Assembly: GCF_003751225.1 (NCBI RefSeq)
Contig: NZ_RJKE01000001.1
Span: forward strand, 5,518,001-5,582,000
DNA: 64,000 nt
DNA from: Actinocorallia herbida
GTDB lineage: Bacteria > Actinomycetota > Actinomycetes > Streptosporangiales > Streptosporangiaceae
Direction: 5' to 3'
Made by a program: the position numbers and the translations under genes
Shown here: positions 1-9,261 of the stretch, one piece after another
Layout of the letters: the number at the start of each line of letters is the position of its first letter
Position numbering within the stretch: the first letter of the stretch is position 1
The notes under the pieces: generated by a model
Seen by the model: the letters and a program-made list of their open reading frames with translations, nothing else
Databases searched by the model: none
Told to the model about the DNA's origin: nothing

Positions 1-434
1 GCGATCGCCAGGATGAGCGGCGGCAGCGCGAGGATCGCGTCCGAGACCCGGCTCAGCACGGCGTCGACCGCACCGCCCGCGTATCCCGCGAGCAGGCCGA
101 GCGGGACCCCCAGGACCGACGCCAGCACCAGGGCCTCCAGCACGGCGAGCAGCGTCACCCTGGTCGACGAGACCAGGCGGCTGAACAGGTCCCGGCCGAA
201 GTTGTCCGTGCCCAGCCAGTGGTCGCCGGACGGTCCCTGCAACTGCAGCGCCAGGTTCTGGCGGTCCGGATCGTGCGTGGCGATCCACGGCGCGAACAGC
301 GCGACGAGCGCGAGCACCAGGAGGAAGGCCGCGGCGGCGGCCGCGGCCCGGTCGGTCATCAGGTGCCGCAGCACACGCCCGCGCGGCGCCCGGGGCTTGC
401 GGAGGGCGGGGGCCTCCGCGCTCTTGAGCTTCAT
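1..434 (-). CDS. dppC: Oligopeptide/dipeptide ABC transporter permease (DppC-type), 3' end outside window
   Basis: Inner-membrane permease of a peptide-type ABC importer, expected to pair with the DppB-type subunit encoded just upstream. The 144 visible residues start at an ATG (434-432) with a basic N-terminus, a first membrane segment around residues 34-50 rich in A/L/V, then the family signature WLGTDNFGRDLFSR, which is characteristic of DppC/OppC, followed by further hydrophobic segments. The gene runs off the left edge, so the EAA loop is not seen. It is 12 bases downstream of the dppB stop and clearly belongs to the same operon. The transported substrate cannot be read from the permease. 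Confidence 0.93.
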   Translation of the reverse strand, partial: MKLKSAEAPALRKPRAPRGRVLRHLMTDRAAAAAAAFLLVLALVALFAPWIATHDPDRQNLALQLQGPSGDHWLGTDNFGRDLFSRLVSSTRVTLLAVLEALVLASVLGVPLGLLAGYAGGAVDAVLSRVSDAILALPPLILAI

Positions 435-446
435 TGATCCGTCCCA

Positions 447-1391
447 TCAGGCTCTGAGTCGGGGGTTGAAGAATCCGTAGGACAGGTCGGTCAGGATGTT
501 GACCACCACGACGATCAGCGCGCTGGTCAGCACCACGCCGAGGATCATGGGCAGGTCCCGCTGGATCACGGCGTTGACCGCGAGGGCGCCGAATCCCGGC
601 ATCGCGAAGACGAACTCCACGGTGACGCTGCCCGCGAGCAGCCGGTTGACCTGGAGGCCCAGCACCGTCGCGATCGGCACGCCCGCGTTCTTCAGGGCGT
701 GCTTGAGGAGCACCGAGCGCTCATGGACCCCCTTCGCCCGGACTGTGCGGATGTAGTCCTTGCTCTGGGCATCGACGAGCGCGCCCCTGGTCTGGCGGGC
801 CAGTTCCGCGACCGGGATGGCCGCGACCGCGATGGCCGGGAGGACGAGGTTGCGCAGCCAGCCGCCCAGGCCGCCCTCGGACAGCGGTACGTAGCCCGTC
901 GCGGGCAGCGCGCCGAGGTTGACCGCGAACAGCAGCACCAGGACCAGGCCGACGACGAACGGGGGCAGCGCCATGGCGAGCGAGGCGAACGCGCTGAGCA
1001 GCCGGTCGACGGCGGAGCCCGGGCGGCGGGCCGCGAAGATGCCCAGCGGCAGGCCGATGACGACCACGAGGAGCAGCGCGGCGAGACCGAGCGAGGCGGT
1101 GACCGGGAGCCGCTCCAGCACGGTGTCGGTGACCGACTGGGAGCTGAAGAGCGACTGGCCGAGGTCTCCGTGCACGGCCGAGGTGAGCCAGTCCCAGTAG
1201 CGGAGCAGCACCGGCTGGTCGAGGCCGAGCCGTCCGCGGAGCTCGGCGATCTGCTCGGCGGAGGCGTTCTCCCCCGCGAGGGTCGCGGCGGCGTCGCCCG
1301 GCATCAGGTCGAGCAGCAGGAACACCAGCAGGCTGATGGCGAGAAGGAGCGGCACGGCGCTGACGAGCCGGCGCACGGCGAGCATCAACAT
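447..1391 (-). CDS. dppB: Oligopeptide/dipeptide ABC transporter permease (DppB-type)
   Basis: A 314-residue permease of normal length for DppB/OppB. The N-terminal membrane helix (about residues 8-28) is followed by a periplasmic segment with the family motif [10 protein letters not shown], several membrane segments, and the cytoplasmic EAA-like loop around [10 protein letters not shown] that docks on the ATPase subunits. It lies 10 bases after the stop of the ATPase gene at 1402-2259 and 12 bases before dppC, so order on the minus strand is D-F-B-C. No substrate-binding lipoprotein is visible here; it may lie to the left or be encoded elsewhere. The proximity to CoA-catabolic genes hints that the importer could serve that pathway, but this is inference. 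Confidence 0.95.
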   Translation of the reverse strand: MLMLAVRRLVSAVPLLLAISLLVFLLLDLMPGDAAATLAGENASAEQIAELRGRLGLDQPVLLRYWDWLTSAVHGDLGQSLFSSQSVTDTVLERLPVTASLGLAALLLVVVIGLPLGIFAARRPGSAVDRLLSAFASLAMALPPFVVGLVLVLLFAVNLGALPATGYVPLSEGGLGGWLRNLVLPAIAVAAIPVAELARQTRGALVDAQSKDYIRTVRAKGVHERSVLLKHALKNAGVPIATVLGLQVNRLLAGSVTVEFVFAMPGFGALAVNAVIQRDLPMILGVVLTSALIVVVVNILTDLSYGFFNPRLRA

Positions 1392-1401
1392 GACGCCTCC
1401 G

Positions 1402-2259
1402 TCAGGTGAGGTGGGGGTGGGTCACGGCATCGTCGGCGCCCGCGGACCCGGGCCAGCGGGACACCCGCGTCGGTCGCGGCTCGGGGATGGCCGACAGCAG
1501 TTTGCGGGTGTAGGCGTGCGCGGGTTCGGCGAAGATCTCCTCGGCCGTCCCCGTCTCGACGATCGCGCCCTGCGACATCACCGCGACGCGGTGCGCGAGG
1601 AAGCGGACGAGCGAGAGGTCGTGCGAGATGAACAGATAGCTCAGGCCGCGCTCGGCCTGGAGGTCGAGCAGCAGGTTCAGCACCTGCGCCTGGATCGAGA
1701 CGTCCAGCGCGGCGACCGGCTCGTCGCAGACGATGAACTCCGGGTCCGTGGCCAGCGCGCGCGCTATCGCGATGCGCTGCAACTGGCCGCCGGAGAACTC
1801 CCGCGGGTAGCGGTCCAGGTGGTCCGCGCGCATGCCGACCCTCTGGAGCAGGTCGAGGACGCGGTGTTCCAGCTCGGCGCCCTTGAGCCCCTTGTGCAGG
1901 CGGAGCGGCTCGGCGACGGCCGCGCCGACCGTCATCCGCGGGTCGAGCGAGCTGAACGGGTCCTGGAAGATCATCTGCATGTGGCTGCGCATCGAGCGCA
2001 TGCCGCGCCCGGACAGCTCGCGCAGGTCCTGCCCGTCGTAGCGGATCGCCCCGGTGTCGGCCTCGACCAGCCGGAGCACCAGCCGCCCGACCGTCGACTT
2101 GCCCGCGCCGCTCTCGCCCACGATGCCGAGCGTCTCCCCGCGTCCGATCTCGAAGGAGACGTCCTTGACCGCGTCGAAGTACCGGGCCGGACGGCCGGGC
2201 ATTCCTCTTCGGACCCGGTATCTCTTGCCGAGCAGTTCGGCCTGCAAAAGGGCGCTCAT
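1402..2259 (-). CDS. dppF: Peptide-type ABC transporter ATP-binding protein (DppF-type)
   Basis: Cytoplasmic ATPase of 285 residues that powers the DppB/DppC pore. Visible motifs are Walker A (GESGAGKST), the ABC signature (FSGGQLQR), Walker B (FIVCDEP) and the switch histidine (SHDL). The start is the ATG at 2259-2257, whose bases overlap the TGA of the upstream ATPase gene as ATGA, which indicates translational coupling; a longer frame that continues upstream only reads through the neighbour. The C-terminal oligopeptide domain with Cys residues seen in the DppD-type partner is shorter here. A heterodimer with the 2256-3296 product is expected from family knowledge. Confidence 0.94.
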   Translation of the reverse strand: MSALLQAELLGKRYRVRRGMPGRPARYFDAVKDVSFEIGRGETLGIVGESGAGKSTVGRLVLRLVEADTGAIRYDGQDLRELSGRGMRSMRSHMQMIFQDPFSSLDPRMTVGAAVAEPLRLHKGLKGAELEHRVLDLLQRVGMRADHLDRYPREFSGGQLQRIAIARALATDPEFIVCDEPVAALDVSIQAQVLNLLLDLQAERGLSYLFISHDLSLVRFLAHRVAVMSQGAIVETGTAEEIFAEPAHAYTRKLLSAIPEPRPTRVSRWPGSAGADDAVTHPHLT

Positions 2260-3296
2260 TCCTCGATTCCCTTCAGGGTGATCTCGTCGCCGCGCACGCA
2301 GCGCACCGAGCGGCCCCGCTCGTCGGGCGTCAGGGTGACGGGGCCGCTTTCGCACGGCTCGGCGTGCACGTGGCCGCAGCGGGGGGCGAACCGGCAGCCG
2401 ACGGGCCAGTCGGCCGGGGCGGGCACGATGCCGGGGATGGCGCGCAGCCGCCCGTTCTTGGGCGTCGTCTCCGGGACCGCGGCGAGCAGGCCCTCGGTGT
2501 ACGGGTGCCCGGGACGCCGGAAGAGGCGCTCCATCGGGGTCGACTCGACGACCTGCCCGGCGTACATGACGTTGACCCAGTCGCACATCTGGGCGACCAC
2601 GCCCAGGTCGTGCGTGATGAACAGGATCGAGACGTCGAGCTCGGCCTGGAGTTCGTTCATCAGGTCGAGCATGTCCTTCTGCACCGTGACGTCCAGGGCC
2701 GTGGTCGGCTCGTCCGCGATCAGCAGTTCCGGCTTGCAGGCCAGTGCGATCGCGAGCATGACCCGCTGGCACATGCCGCCGCTGAACTCGTGCGGATAGG
2801 CGCGGGCCCTGCGCCCGGCGTCGGCGATCCCGACCCGGTCGAGGAGGGCGACGGCCTTCTCGCCGGCGGCCCTGCGGCCGGGGCGCTCATGCCGGCGCAG
2901 CACCTCGGCGATCTGGTCTCCCACGGTGAAGGCCGGGTCCAGGCTGCGGCGCGGCTCCTGGAAGACCATCGCCATCCGCGCCCCGCGGATGTCGGAGAGC
3001 TCCCGGGCGCCCATGCCGACGAGCTCCCGCCCGGACAGCCGGATCGACCCGGTGACCCTGGCCGTCTCCTTCGGGAGCAGCCCCATCACGGCAAGGGAGG
3101 TCACCGTCTTCCCCGAGCCCGACTCGCCGACGAGGCCGACCGTGGTTCCCCGGGGGATCGTCAGGTCGACGTCCTCCACCACCCGGATCGGCCCGTCGGG
3201 CGTCGCGAACTCCACGTTCAGCCCGCTGACCTCGAGGACCGGTGGCGCCTTGGCCGACGGTCCCGATTCCGCAATCGGCATAATCGAAACTCCCAT
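2256..3296 (-). CDS. dppD: Peptide-type ABC transporter ATP-binding protein (DppD-type)
   Basis: First gene of the transporter operon, 346 residues. Walker A is GESGSGKT, the signature is FSGGMCQR (a Cys where Arg is common), Walker B is LLIADEP and the H-loop is THDL. The C-terminal region has the oligopeptide/dipeptide-transporter extension with GCRFAPRC and a later Cys, typical of DppD/OppD. The start is the ATG at 3296; a second in-frame ATG five codons later is also possible. It is preceded by a 121-base gap containing the terminator of the CoA-transferase gene, so the transporter operon probably has its own promoter there. Confidence 0.94.
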   Translation of the reverse strand: MGVSIMPIAESGPSAKAPPVLEVSGLNVEFATPDGPIRVVEDVDLTIPRGTTVGLVGESGSGKTVTSLAVMGLLPKETARVTGSIRLSGRELVGMGARELSDIRGARMAMVFQEPRRSLDPAFTVGDQIAEVLRRHERPGRRAAGEKAVALLDRVGIADAGRRARAYPHEFSGGMCQRVMLAIALACKPELLIADEPTTALDVTVQKDMLDLMNELQAELDVSILFITHDLGVVAQMCDWVNVMYAGQVVESTPMERLFRRPGHPYTEGLLAAVPETTPKNGRLRAIPGIVPAPADWPVGCRFAPRCGHVHAEPCESGPVTLTPDERGRSVRCVRGDEITLKGIEE

Positions 3297-3341
3297 TCAA
3301 TCATTTCAGTCGTAAGATCTACCTGTTTCCACAGGGCATGC

Positions 3342-3399
3342 GACCGCACCGCACCGGAGACCGGCGCGGGCGCCGCCGGCGCACCGGCGCGGTGCGGTC
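3342..3399 (-). terminator. Hairpin terminator after the CaiB gene
   Basis: Arms 3342-3357 and 3384-3399 pair with one mismatch over 16 bases and enclose a GC-rich loop that can itself fold. It sits 18 bases beyond the stop of the minus-strand CoA-transferase gene at 3418. There is no U tract, as is usual for actinomycete terminators. Confidence 0.6.
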
Positions 3400-3417
3400 G
3401 GTTCGCGGCGGGAAGGG

Positions 3418-4650
3418 TCAGGTGATGGCGCCGGCGATCTTGAGCTGGATCAGCTCCTCCTCGGTCCGGCCGAGACCGCGGATGATGTCGTCGGTGTGCT
3501 CGGCGAACTGCGGACCGCGCCGCAGCTCGACGGGCGTCTCATCGAACTGGACCGGGTTCGAGATGAGCTCGCGCTCCACGCCGTCGACGTCCCGCACACT
3601 GCGGATCATGCCGTTCGCCCGCAGGGACACGTCGTTGGCGACCCCCCACGGGTCCTGGACCGTGGCCCACTGGCCCTCCATGCCCTCGAACAGCGCCAGC
3701 CACTCGTCGTAGGTCTTCCCGCGCACGATCTCCGCGATGATCTCGGCCGCCTGCGGGGCGCCCGCCATCAGCTTCTCGACCGTGTCGAACCGCTCGTCGG
3801 CGACGAGCTCCGGACGCCCCGCGATCTCGCAGAACTCCGCCCAGTACCGGCCCGGCTGGAGCATGGAGAAGATGAACCACCGGTCGTCGGAGGTCCGGTA
3901 GGAGCCGACCAGCGGATTGCGGGCCGACCCGTGCCGGGGCACCGGCGGTCGCGGCGGCGGGCCGCCGGCCATCAGGGCGAGGTTCGCGGTGAACTGGGTC
4001 GCCCACGCCCCCACGCCGAGCAGCGACACGTCGATGACCGAGGTCTCCCCGGTCGTCGCGCGGGCGAACAGGGCCGCCGCGACGCCTCCCGCGATCGTCA
4101 TGCCGCCGAGGTTGTCACCGTAGCCTCCGGCCGGCATCGCGACGAGGCGGTCCGCGTCGGCCGGCGTGGATCCGGCCCCGCTGCCTCCCCGGGCCCAGAA
4201 GGCGGTGGCGTCGTATCCGCCCTTGCCCGCCTCGGGTCCGCGCTGCCCGAAGCCGGAGCCGCGCACATAGATGATGTCGGGATTGACCTTCCGGACGTCC
4301 TCCAGCTCGATGCCCAGCTTCGCGCGGGCGTCGGGCAGGAAGTTGGTCAGGAAGACGTCGCTCTGCCGGATCAGCTCGTGCAGGATCTCCAGCGCCTCGG
4401 GCTTCTCCAGGGCCAGGCCGACGCTGCGCTTTCCCCGGTTCGGGGCCTCCACGATGGGCGAGAACCTGCTCCCCTCGACGATCGCGTCCAGGCCGAGCAC
4501 CTGGGTCAGGCCGCGCTGGCCGTCGCCGCGCTCCGCGTGCTCGACCTTGATGACGTCGGCGCCCCAGTCGGCGAGCACGGCGCCGGCCGATGGAACGAAG
4601 GTGAACTGGGCGACTTCGAGCACCCGCACCCCGGTCATGGGTTGCAGCAT
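3418..4650 (-). CDS. CaiB/BaiF-type (class III) CoA-transferase
   Basis: A 410-residue enzyme of the family that moves CoA between carboxylic acids through an enzyme-aspartyl intermediate. The N-terminus GVRVLEVAQF and the stretch VLADWGADVIKVE are diagnostic, and later segments such as NRGKRSVGLAL and GGMTIAGGVAAALFAR fit the interlocked-ring fold. The start ATG at 4650 is preceded by AAGGAG at proper spacing. It is the last gene of a minus-strand run with the Ltp/DUF35 fusion and the amidohydrolase, so it probably activates or exchanges CoA on an intermediate of that pathway. Substrate is not predictable. A second, shorter relative lies at 10461-11618. Confidence 0.93.
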   Translation of the reverse strand: MLQPMTGVRVLEVAQFTFVPSAGAVLADWGADVIKVEHAERGDGQRGLTQVLGLDAIVEGSRFSPIVEAPNRGKRSVGLALEKPEALEILHELIRQSDVFLTNFLPDARAKLGIELEDVRKVNPDIIYVRGSGFGQRGPEAGKGGYDATAFWARGGSGAGSTPADADRLVAMPAGGYGDNLGGMTIAGGVAAALFARATTGETSVIDVSLLGVGAWATQFTANLALMAGGPPPRPPVPRHGSARNPLVGSYRTSDDRWFIFSMLQPGRYWAEFCEIAGRPELVADERFDTVEKLMAGAPQAAEIIAEIVRGKTYDEWLALFEGMEGQWATVQDPWGVANDVSLRANGMIRSVRDVDGVERELISNPVQFDETPVELRRGPQFAEHTDDIIRGLGRTEEELIQLKIAGAIT

Positions 4651-4689
4651 GGTTTCACTCCTTGGTTCTGTTCAGCTTTCCGGGCGGGT

Positions 4690-6375
4690 TCACGCGCGCC
4701 TGAGCAGGATCGCGCTCCCCGGTGCGCCGCCGCCGGTCGTGACGACCGCGGTCCCGGCGTCCTGTACCTGGCGCTCCCCCGCGTCCCCGCGCAGCTGGAG
4801 CATCGCCTCCCGCACGAATCCGAATCCGTGCAGCCGGCCGGCGGACAGCTGGCCGCCATGGGGGTTCAGCGGCAGCCGGCCGCCGAGCGCGATCCCGCGC
4901 CCCTCGTCGATGAAGTCCCGCGCGCCGCCCGGCTCGCAGAAGCCGAGCGCCTCCAGCCAGGACACCGCGTTGAAGGTGAACCCGTCGTAGAGGAGCGCGA
5001 GATCGACGTCGTCGGGCCGCAGCGACGTCCGGCTCCACAGGTGCTTCGCCGGCCCGAAGGTCTGCGGCTCGTGGGTGAGGGTGTCCTGGTCCCAGCTCAG
5101 CCGCTCCATGATCTGGGTGCCGACCGCCTCGACCAGGACGCCCGGCCGGGGCCGGTCCGCCAGGGTCTCGGCCGCCGAGACGATGACCGCCACGGCGCCG
5201 TCGACCGGCACGTCGCAGTCGTAGAGGCCGAAGGGGGTCGAGACCATCCGGGCGGCGAAGTAGTCGTCGAGGGTGAGGGGGTCGCGGTAGACGGCCTCGG
5301 GATTGCGCGCGGCGCCGTCCCGTTCGGTCACCGCCACCCAGCCCAGCATGGACCGGTCGCCGCCGTACCTGTGGAAGTAGTGCGAGGTCTGCATCGCGAT
5401 CCACCCGGCGGCGGACATGGCGCCGAACGGCGCCCGCTCCTCCATCATCCCGGTCGCGCGGGCCGGCGGCGCGTCCCAGGCCCCGGACCTGACCAGCGCC
5501 GTGTGCGAGGACTCCCAGACCGTCCGGAAGCAGAGCACATGGCGGCACAGTCCGGACGCCACCGCGAGCATCGCGGCGATGATCGCGCCCGCCTGGCCCG
5601 GGGTGTCCCCGACACCGTTGATCCAGGTCGGGGTGAGCTGGAGCGCCTCGACGACCGGCGGGATCCCGCCTTCCGACATGCCCGGCGCCCCGGTGCGGCC
5701 GGGATAGGTGGAGAGCCCGTCGATGTCCTTCAGCTCCAGCCCCGCGTCGGCCACGGCGGCCAGGCAGGCGTCGACGGTGAGGGACACCGGGTCGACCATG
5801 AGCCGCCGGCCGACCTTCGACTGCCCGACGCCGGTGAGCGCGACCCTGTCCTCGAACTTCACCGGTGACGCCATCGGCCGCAGCGCGGCGGACACGTCGC
5901 GCGGCTCCGGTACGCGGAGCGTCTCGCCGCGGCGGTCGGGATCGGGCTCGAAGAGCGGGAGGTGAACTTCGCCCACCTTCTCGAACAGCACCCGCACCGC
6001 CATGCCCACGTGGACGTCCTCGACCTCGCAGCCCACGATGTTCGTGGTGAGCCGGGCCCCCTCGTCCTCCTCCAGCGCCACGATGGCGACGACGTACGGA
6101 GGCGGGAAGTCGGCCAGCCACTGCTGGTGGTTCACGGTGAAGCCCGCGACGACACCGCGGCCGGAGACCGGGGCGAGCGCCACGTGCGGGCTCCGGCAGA
6201 CCCGGCACCGCGGCAGCGGCGGATGCGTGTACGCCGAGCAGTCGGCGCAGCGGGTGATGTGCAGGACGCCGTCCCGGCCCGCGGCCCAGAACTCCGCGCT
6301 GGCGAGCGTGGGCTGGGGCTCCGGGCGGACGGGCCGCACGGTCGGCTCAGACACGGGGGAAGTTGAGGACTTCAC
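4690..6375 (-). CDS. DUF35 zinc-ribbon/OB-fold domain fused to a lipid-transfer-protein thiolase-like (Ltp) domain
   Basis: A 561-residue fusion. Residues about 25-150 form a DUF35 unit with a rubredoxin-like zinc ribbon (C43, C46, C57, C60) and an OB fold. Residues about 175-561 form a non-decarboxylating thiolase-like domain of the SCP-x/Ltp2 type, with the late NPHGGQLSAG motif. In the steroid side-chain pathway Ltp2 works with a DUF35-containing partner as a retro-aldolase; here both parts are one chain. The start is a GTG at 6375 that overlaps the amidohydrolase gene by 29 bases; a GTG at 6354 is an alternative. The reading frame runs through the junction without a stop. The split form of the same pair is at 22518-24136. 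Confidence 0.9.
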   Translation of the reverse strand: MKSSTSPVSEPTVRPVRPEPQPTLASAEFWAAGRDGVLHITRCADCSAYTHPPLPRCRVCRSPHVALAPVSGRGVVAGFTVNHQQWLADFPPPYVVAIVALEEDEGARLTTNIVGCEVEDVHVGMAVRVLFEKVGEVHLPLFEPDPDRRGETLRVPEPRDVSAALRPMASPVKFEDRVALTGVGQSKVGRRLMVDPVSLTVDACLAAVADAGLELKDIDGLSTYPGRTGAPGMSEGGIPPVVEALQLTPTWINGVGDTPGQAGAIIAAMLAVASGLCRHVLCFRTVWESSHTALVRSGAWDAPPARATGMMEERAPFGAMSAAGWIAMQTSHYFHRYGGDRSMLGWVAVTERDGAARNPEAVYRDPLTLDDYFAARMVSTPFGLYDCDVPVDGAVAVIVSAAETLADRPRPGVLVEAVGTQIMERLSWDQDTLTHEPQTFGPAKHLWSRTSLRPDDVDLALLYDGFTFNAVSWLEALGFCEPGGARDFIDEGRGIALGGRLPLNPHGGQLSAGRLHGFGFVREAMLQLRGDAGERQVQDAGTAVVTTGGGAPGSAILLRRA

Positions 6376-7573
6376 GGGCGTTCAGCTCGACGATCCGGTG
6401 CGCCTCGTCGTCCGGCACGTCGGCCAGCGACTCGGCGATCACCTTGCGGCTGTTGGGCCACAGCGAGTCGGAGTGCGGGTAGTCGACCTCGACGCAGATC
6501 CGGTCGACCCCGATCTCGTGCCGGTTCTTGATGCCGAACTCGTCGGTGATGTAGCAGCCCCAGAAGTGCTTCTTGATCAGTTCGCTCGGGCGGGTGTCGA
6601 AGTCGATGGGCTGGTAGTAGCGGTGGCGCTCCCACACGGCGTCGGCGCGCTCGGCGATGTAGGGGAGCCAGCCGATCCCGCCCTCGGAGAGCATGAACTT
6701 CAGGCGGGGGTGCTTCTGCAACTGGCCGGACAGCGCCAGGTCCGCCGTCGACCACATGAGGTTCGTCGAGTAGAGCACGAAGGAGACCGCGGTGGGCGCC
6801 TCGTCCTTCGGGGCCTCGCCCGGCTCGGTGTTGTAGCGCACGGAGACCGACTGGTAGGCCGATCCGCCCGCGTTCGGCGCGAGCGCGGACGCCGACGCCG
6901 AGAACCCGGGGACGAAACTGCCCGATCCGAAGTGCAGGCTGACGGCGATGCCGGTGTCCTCGCACAGGTCCCACAGCGGGCCCCAGTAGTCGGAGTGGAA
7001 AGAGGGCAGGCCGAGCGGCACCGGGCTGTCGGGGAAGGAGATGGTGCGGGCGCCCATCGCGGCGACCCGGCGCACCTCGGCGACCACGAGGTCGATGTCC
7101 CACATCGGGATCAGCGCGAGCGGCACGTAGCGCTCCGGGGCCGACGCGCACCACTCCTCGATGCTGAAGTCGTTCCATGCCCGCACGCAGGCCAAAGCCA
7201 GGTCCCGGTCCTTCGCGCGATGGAACACCCGCCCGCCGAAACCGGGAAAGGAGGGGAAGCAACAGGCGGCCTGGACGCCGTCGAGGTCCATGTCCTTGAC
7301 GCGCTCCACCGGGTCGTAGCACCCGGGGATCATGTCGTCGAAGCGCAGCGGCTCAAGGCCGTAGTCCTTCGGCTCCTTGCCGGCGACGGCGTTCAACCCG
7401 ATATAGGGGAAGACGTTGTCCTCCATGTGCCACACATGGCTGCCCTTGTCGTCCTCGACGATCCGGGGCCCCTGGTCGAGGAACTTGCGCGGGAGCCGGT
7501 CGGTGAACACCCGGGGATGCTCGATGAGGTGGTCGTCGACCGAAATGATCTGCATGTGATCCTGGAGAGGCAT
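6347..7573 (-). CDS. Amidohydrolase-2 (ACMSD-like) family hydrolase/decarboxylase
   Basis: A 408-residue TIM-barrel metal-dependent enzyme. The N-terminal DDHLIEHP supplies the metal-binding D-x-H pattern, SLHFG carries the barrel histidine and VDYPHSDSLWP the late aspartate-region motif typical of the aminocarboxymuconate-semialdehyde decarboxylase-like group in actinobacterial catabolic clusters. The start ATG at 7573 has GGAAGG upstream. It is the first gene of the minus-strand run and faces a divergent pair at 7652. Its length exceeds the classical ACMSD, which fits the actinobacterial subgroup. The family covers hydrolysis and decarboxylation of ring-derived acids; the exact reaction is not resolved. 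Confidence 0.9.
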   Translation of the reverse strand: MPLQDHMQIISVDDHLIEHPRVFTDRLPRKFLDQGPRIVEDDKGSHVWHMEDNVFPYIGLNAVAGKEPKDYGLEPLRFDDMIPGCYDPVERVKDMDLDGVQAACCFPSFPGFGGRVFHRAKDRDLALACVRAWNDFSIEEWCASAPERYVPLALIPMWDIDLVVAEVRRVAAMGARTISFPDSPVPLGLPSFHSDYWGPLWDLCEDTGIAVSLHFGSGSFVPGFSASASALAPNAGGSAYQSVSVRYNTEPGEAPKDEAPTAVSFVLYSTNLMWSTADLALSGQLQKHPRLKFMLSEGGIGWLPYIAERADAVWERHRYYQPIDFDTRPSELIKKHFWGCYITDEFGIKNRHEIGVDRICVEVDYPHSDSLWPNSRKVIAESLADVPDDEAHRIVELNAREVLNFPRV

Positions 7574-7651
7574 GTCACATCCTTCCGTATGGTGAGTTGT
7601 ATCATATAACCTATTGAGCTATCTGACAACGATCTGGGAGACGGTGAGGGT
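7574..7651. promoter_or_regulatory. AT-rich divergent promoter region
   Basis: A 78-base spacer between divergent genes that is distinctly AT-rich against the GC-rich background (7590-7630, including TATCATATAACC). It must carry the promoters of the amidohydrolase operon and of the small-gene/PPOX pair. No perfect palindrome is evident. Confidence 0.55.
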
Positions 7652-7912
7652 ATGGAGCACGAACGGCCTCGTGACGCCGAGGACGACCATGACCTGCTGA
7701 CCTTCGGCGAATCCGGCGCGCGGCTGCGCGAGGAGATCGCGCTGGCCGAGGGGCGGCTGGCGGCGCTCCCGGCGGGGGCCGAGCGCGGCGGCCTGGAGGC
7801 GCACCTGGCAGCATTGCGCCAGGCGCTCGCCCGCAACACCCGGCAGGCCGCGGCCCAACCCGGCGAATCCGGATTCCTCACCTACACCCCGCCCCCGAGG
7901 AGGACACCATGA
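7652..7912 (+). CDS. Small helical protein upstream of PPOX gene, function unknown
   Basis: An 86-residue, highly charged, probably helical protein (residues about 17-70 rich in E, R, L and A with heptad-like spacing) that ends with a proline-rich tail. I do not recognise a named family. It is supported as a gene because its stop overlaps the start of the PPOX gene as ATGA, and because it sits directly behind the divergent promoter region. A spaced GGGAG lies 5' of the ATG. It may act with the flavoprotein, but nothing in the sequence shows how. Confidence 0.7.
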   Translation: MEHERPRDAEDDHDLLTFGESGARLREEIALAEGRLAALPAGAERGGLEAHLAALRQALARNTRQAAAQPGESGFLTYTPPPRRTP

Positions 7913-8382
7913 CCACCCCCAAGACCCAGCGGCGCGGCCGTGCCATCGCCATGTCGCCCGAAGAGGTCGACGCCTTCCTCGCCGCCGAACGCACCTGCCG
8001 GGTCGCCACCACGGGCGGCGACGGCCGGCCGCACGTGTCGCCGCTGTGGTTCGTGTGGGACGGCACCTCGCTCTGGCTGAACTCGATCGTCAAGAGCCAG
8101 CGCTGGACCGACCTGGCGAAGGATCCGCGGGTCGCGGTCGTCATCGACGCGGGCGTGGAGTTCGGTGAGCTGCGCGGCGTCGAGCTCTCCGGCCGCGTCG
8201 AGCAGGTGGGCGAGGTGCCGCGCACGGGCGAGCCCGACGCCGGGCTCGACGTGCCCGAACTGCTCTTCGCCCGCAAGTACCTCGGCCAGGACGAGTTCCT
8301 CGTCGACGGGCGGCACGCGTGGCTGCGCCTCACCCCCGAGAAGCTCGCCAGCTGGGACTTCCGCAAGATCCAGGCGCGCTGA
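7909..8382 (+). CDS. PPOX-fold (pyridoxamine 5'-phosphate oxidase-like) flavin or F420 binding protein
   Basis: A 157-residue split-beta-barrel protein. RTCRVATTGGDGRPHVSPLW is the typical N-terminal strand pair of this superfamily and DPRVAVVIDAG a following conserved segment. Actinobacterial members bind FMN or F420 and reduce or oxidise small substrates. The start ATG overlaps the preceding stop (ATGA), so the two genes are coupled. The gene ends just before a convergent terminator shared with the SDR gene on the other strand. A role in redox chemistry of the pathway is likely but unproven. Confidence 0.85.
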   Translation: MTTPKTQRRGRAIAMSPEEVDAFLAAERTCRVATTGGDGRPHVSPLWFVWDGTSLWLNSIVKSQRWTDLAKDPRVAVVIDAGVEFGELRGVELSGRVEQVGEVPRTGEPDAGLDVPELLFARKYLGQDEFLVDGRHAWLRLTPEKLASWDFRKIQAR

Positions 8383-8390
8383 GACGGAAA

Positions 8391-8423
8391 CGGGAGGCCA
8401 CCGCGCTACGCGGTGGCCTCCCG
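8391..8423. terminator. Bidirectional hairpin terminator
   Basis: A perfect 15-base stem (8391-8405 with 8409-8423) and a 3-base loop lies between the convergent PPOX and SDR genes, only 8 and 17 bases from their stops. It can serve both strands. Confidence 0.85.
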
Positions 8424-8440
8424 CCCCTTTCCAGCGGTGC

Positions 8441-9208
8441 CTACCTCGGCGCCATCCGGATCGAGCCGTCGAGCCGGATCGTCTCGCCGTTCACGTACGG
8501 GTTCTCCAGCAGGCTCAGCGCCATGTGCGCGTAGTCGTCGGGGGCGCCCAGCCGGCTGGGATGCGGCACCGTCTTCTCCAGCGCCTCCCGGATGTCGGGC
8601 CGCAGCCGGGCCAGCATCGGGGTGTCGAACACGCCGGGAGCGATCGTGTTGACCCGGATCTGGCGGCTCGCCAGATCGCGTGCCGCCACGAGGGTCATCC
8701 CGTGGACGCCCGCCTTGGAGGCGGTGTAGGACGTCTGGCCGATCTGGCCGTCGAAGGCGGCGACCGACGCGGTGAGCACGATCGCGCCGCGCTCGCCGTC
8801 CACCGGCTCCGACCGGGCGATCCGCGCCGCGGCGAGCCGCAGGACGTTGTAGGTGCCGATCAGGTTGACGCGGACGACCTCGGTGAAGGTGTCGAGCGCG
8901 CCGGGTTCGCCGTCGCGGTCCAGGATGCGGACCCGGTCGCCGCCCCGGCCCGCGCAGTGGACCGCCGCGCGGAGGGGGCCGTGCGCGGACTCCGCGGCGT
9001 CCAGCGTGCGGGTCAGGGACTCGGGGTCCGCGATGTCGGTCTTGCCGAACAGGACGCGTTCGCCGAGTCCGGCGAGGTCGGCGTCCGAGGGCGGGTTCAG
9101 GTCGGCGATGCACACCGAGGCGCCGGCGGCGAGCAGCCTGCGGACCGTGGCCAGGCCGAGGCCGGACGAGCCTCCGGTGACGAGGGCCGAGACGGATTCG
9201 AGTCGCAT
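8441..9208 (-). CDS. SDR-family 3-hydroxyacyl-CoA dehydrogenase (HSD10/FabG-like)
   Basis: A 255-residue classical short-chain dehydrogenase. The cofactor motif TGGSSGLG is near residue 11, the NAD-preferring acidic residue follows in CIADL, the catalytic Ser lies in VLTASVAAF and the Tyr/Lys pair in SYTASKAG. The overall pattern ([28 protein letters not shown]) is that of type II 3-hydroxyacyl-CoA dehydrogenases. The start is the ATG at 9208, with GGGAG five to six bases upstream; the frame stays open further 5' but without support. It follows a thiolase gene on the same strand, consistent with the dehydrogenase and thiolase steps of one beta-oxidation round. Confidence 0.9.
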   Translation of the reverse strand: MRLESVSALVTGGSSGLGLATVRRLLAAGASVCIADLNPPSDADLAGLGERVLFGKTDIADPESLTRTLDAAESAHGPLRAAVHCAGRGGDRVRILDRDGEPGALDTFTEVVRVNLIGTYNVLRLAAARIARSEPVDGERGAIVLTASVAAFDGQIGQTSYTASKAGVHGMTLVAARDLASRQIRVNTIAPGVFDTPMLARLRPDIREALEKTVPHPSRLGAPDDYAHMALSLLENPYVNGETIRLDGSIRMAPR

Positions 9209-9261
9209 GAGAACTCCCGGGGGTTCGGAGGGGAAGGGGGCCGTTCGGGCCGCAGCTCGGG

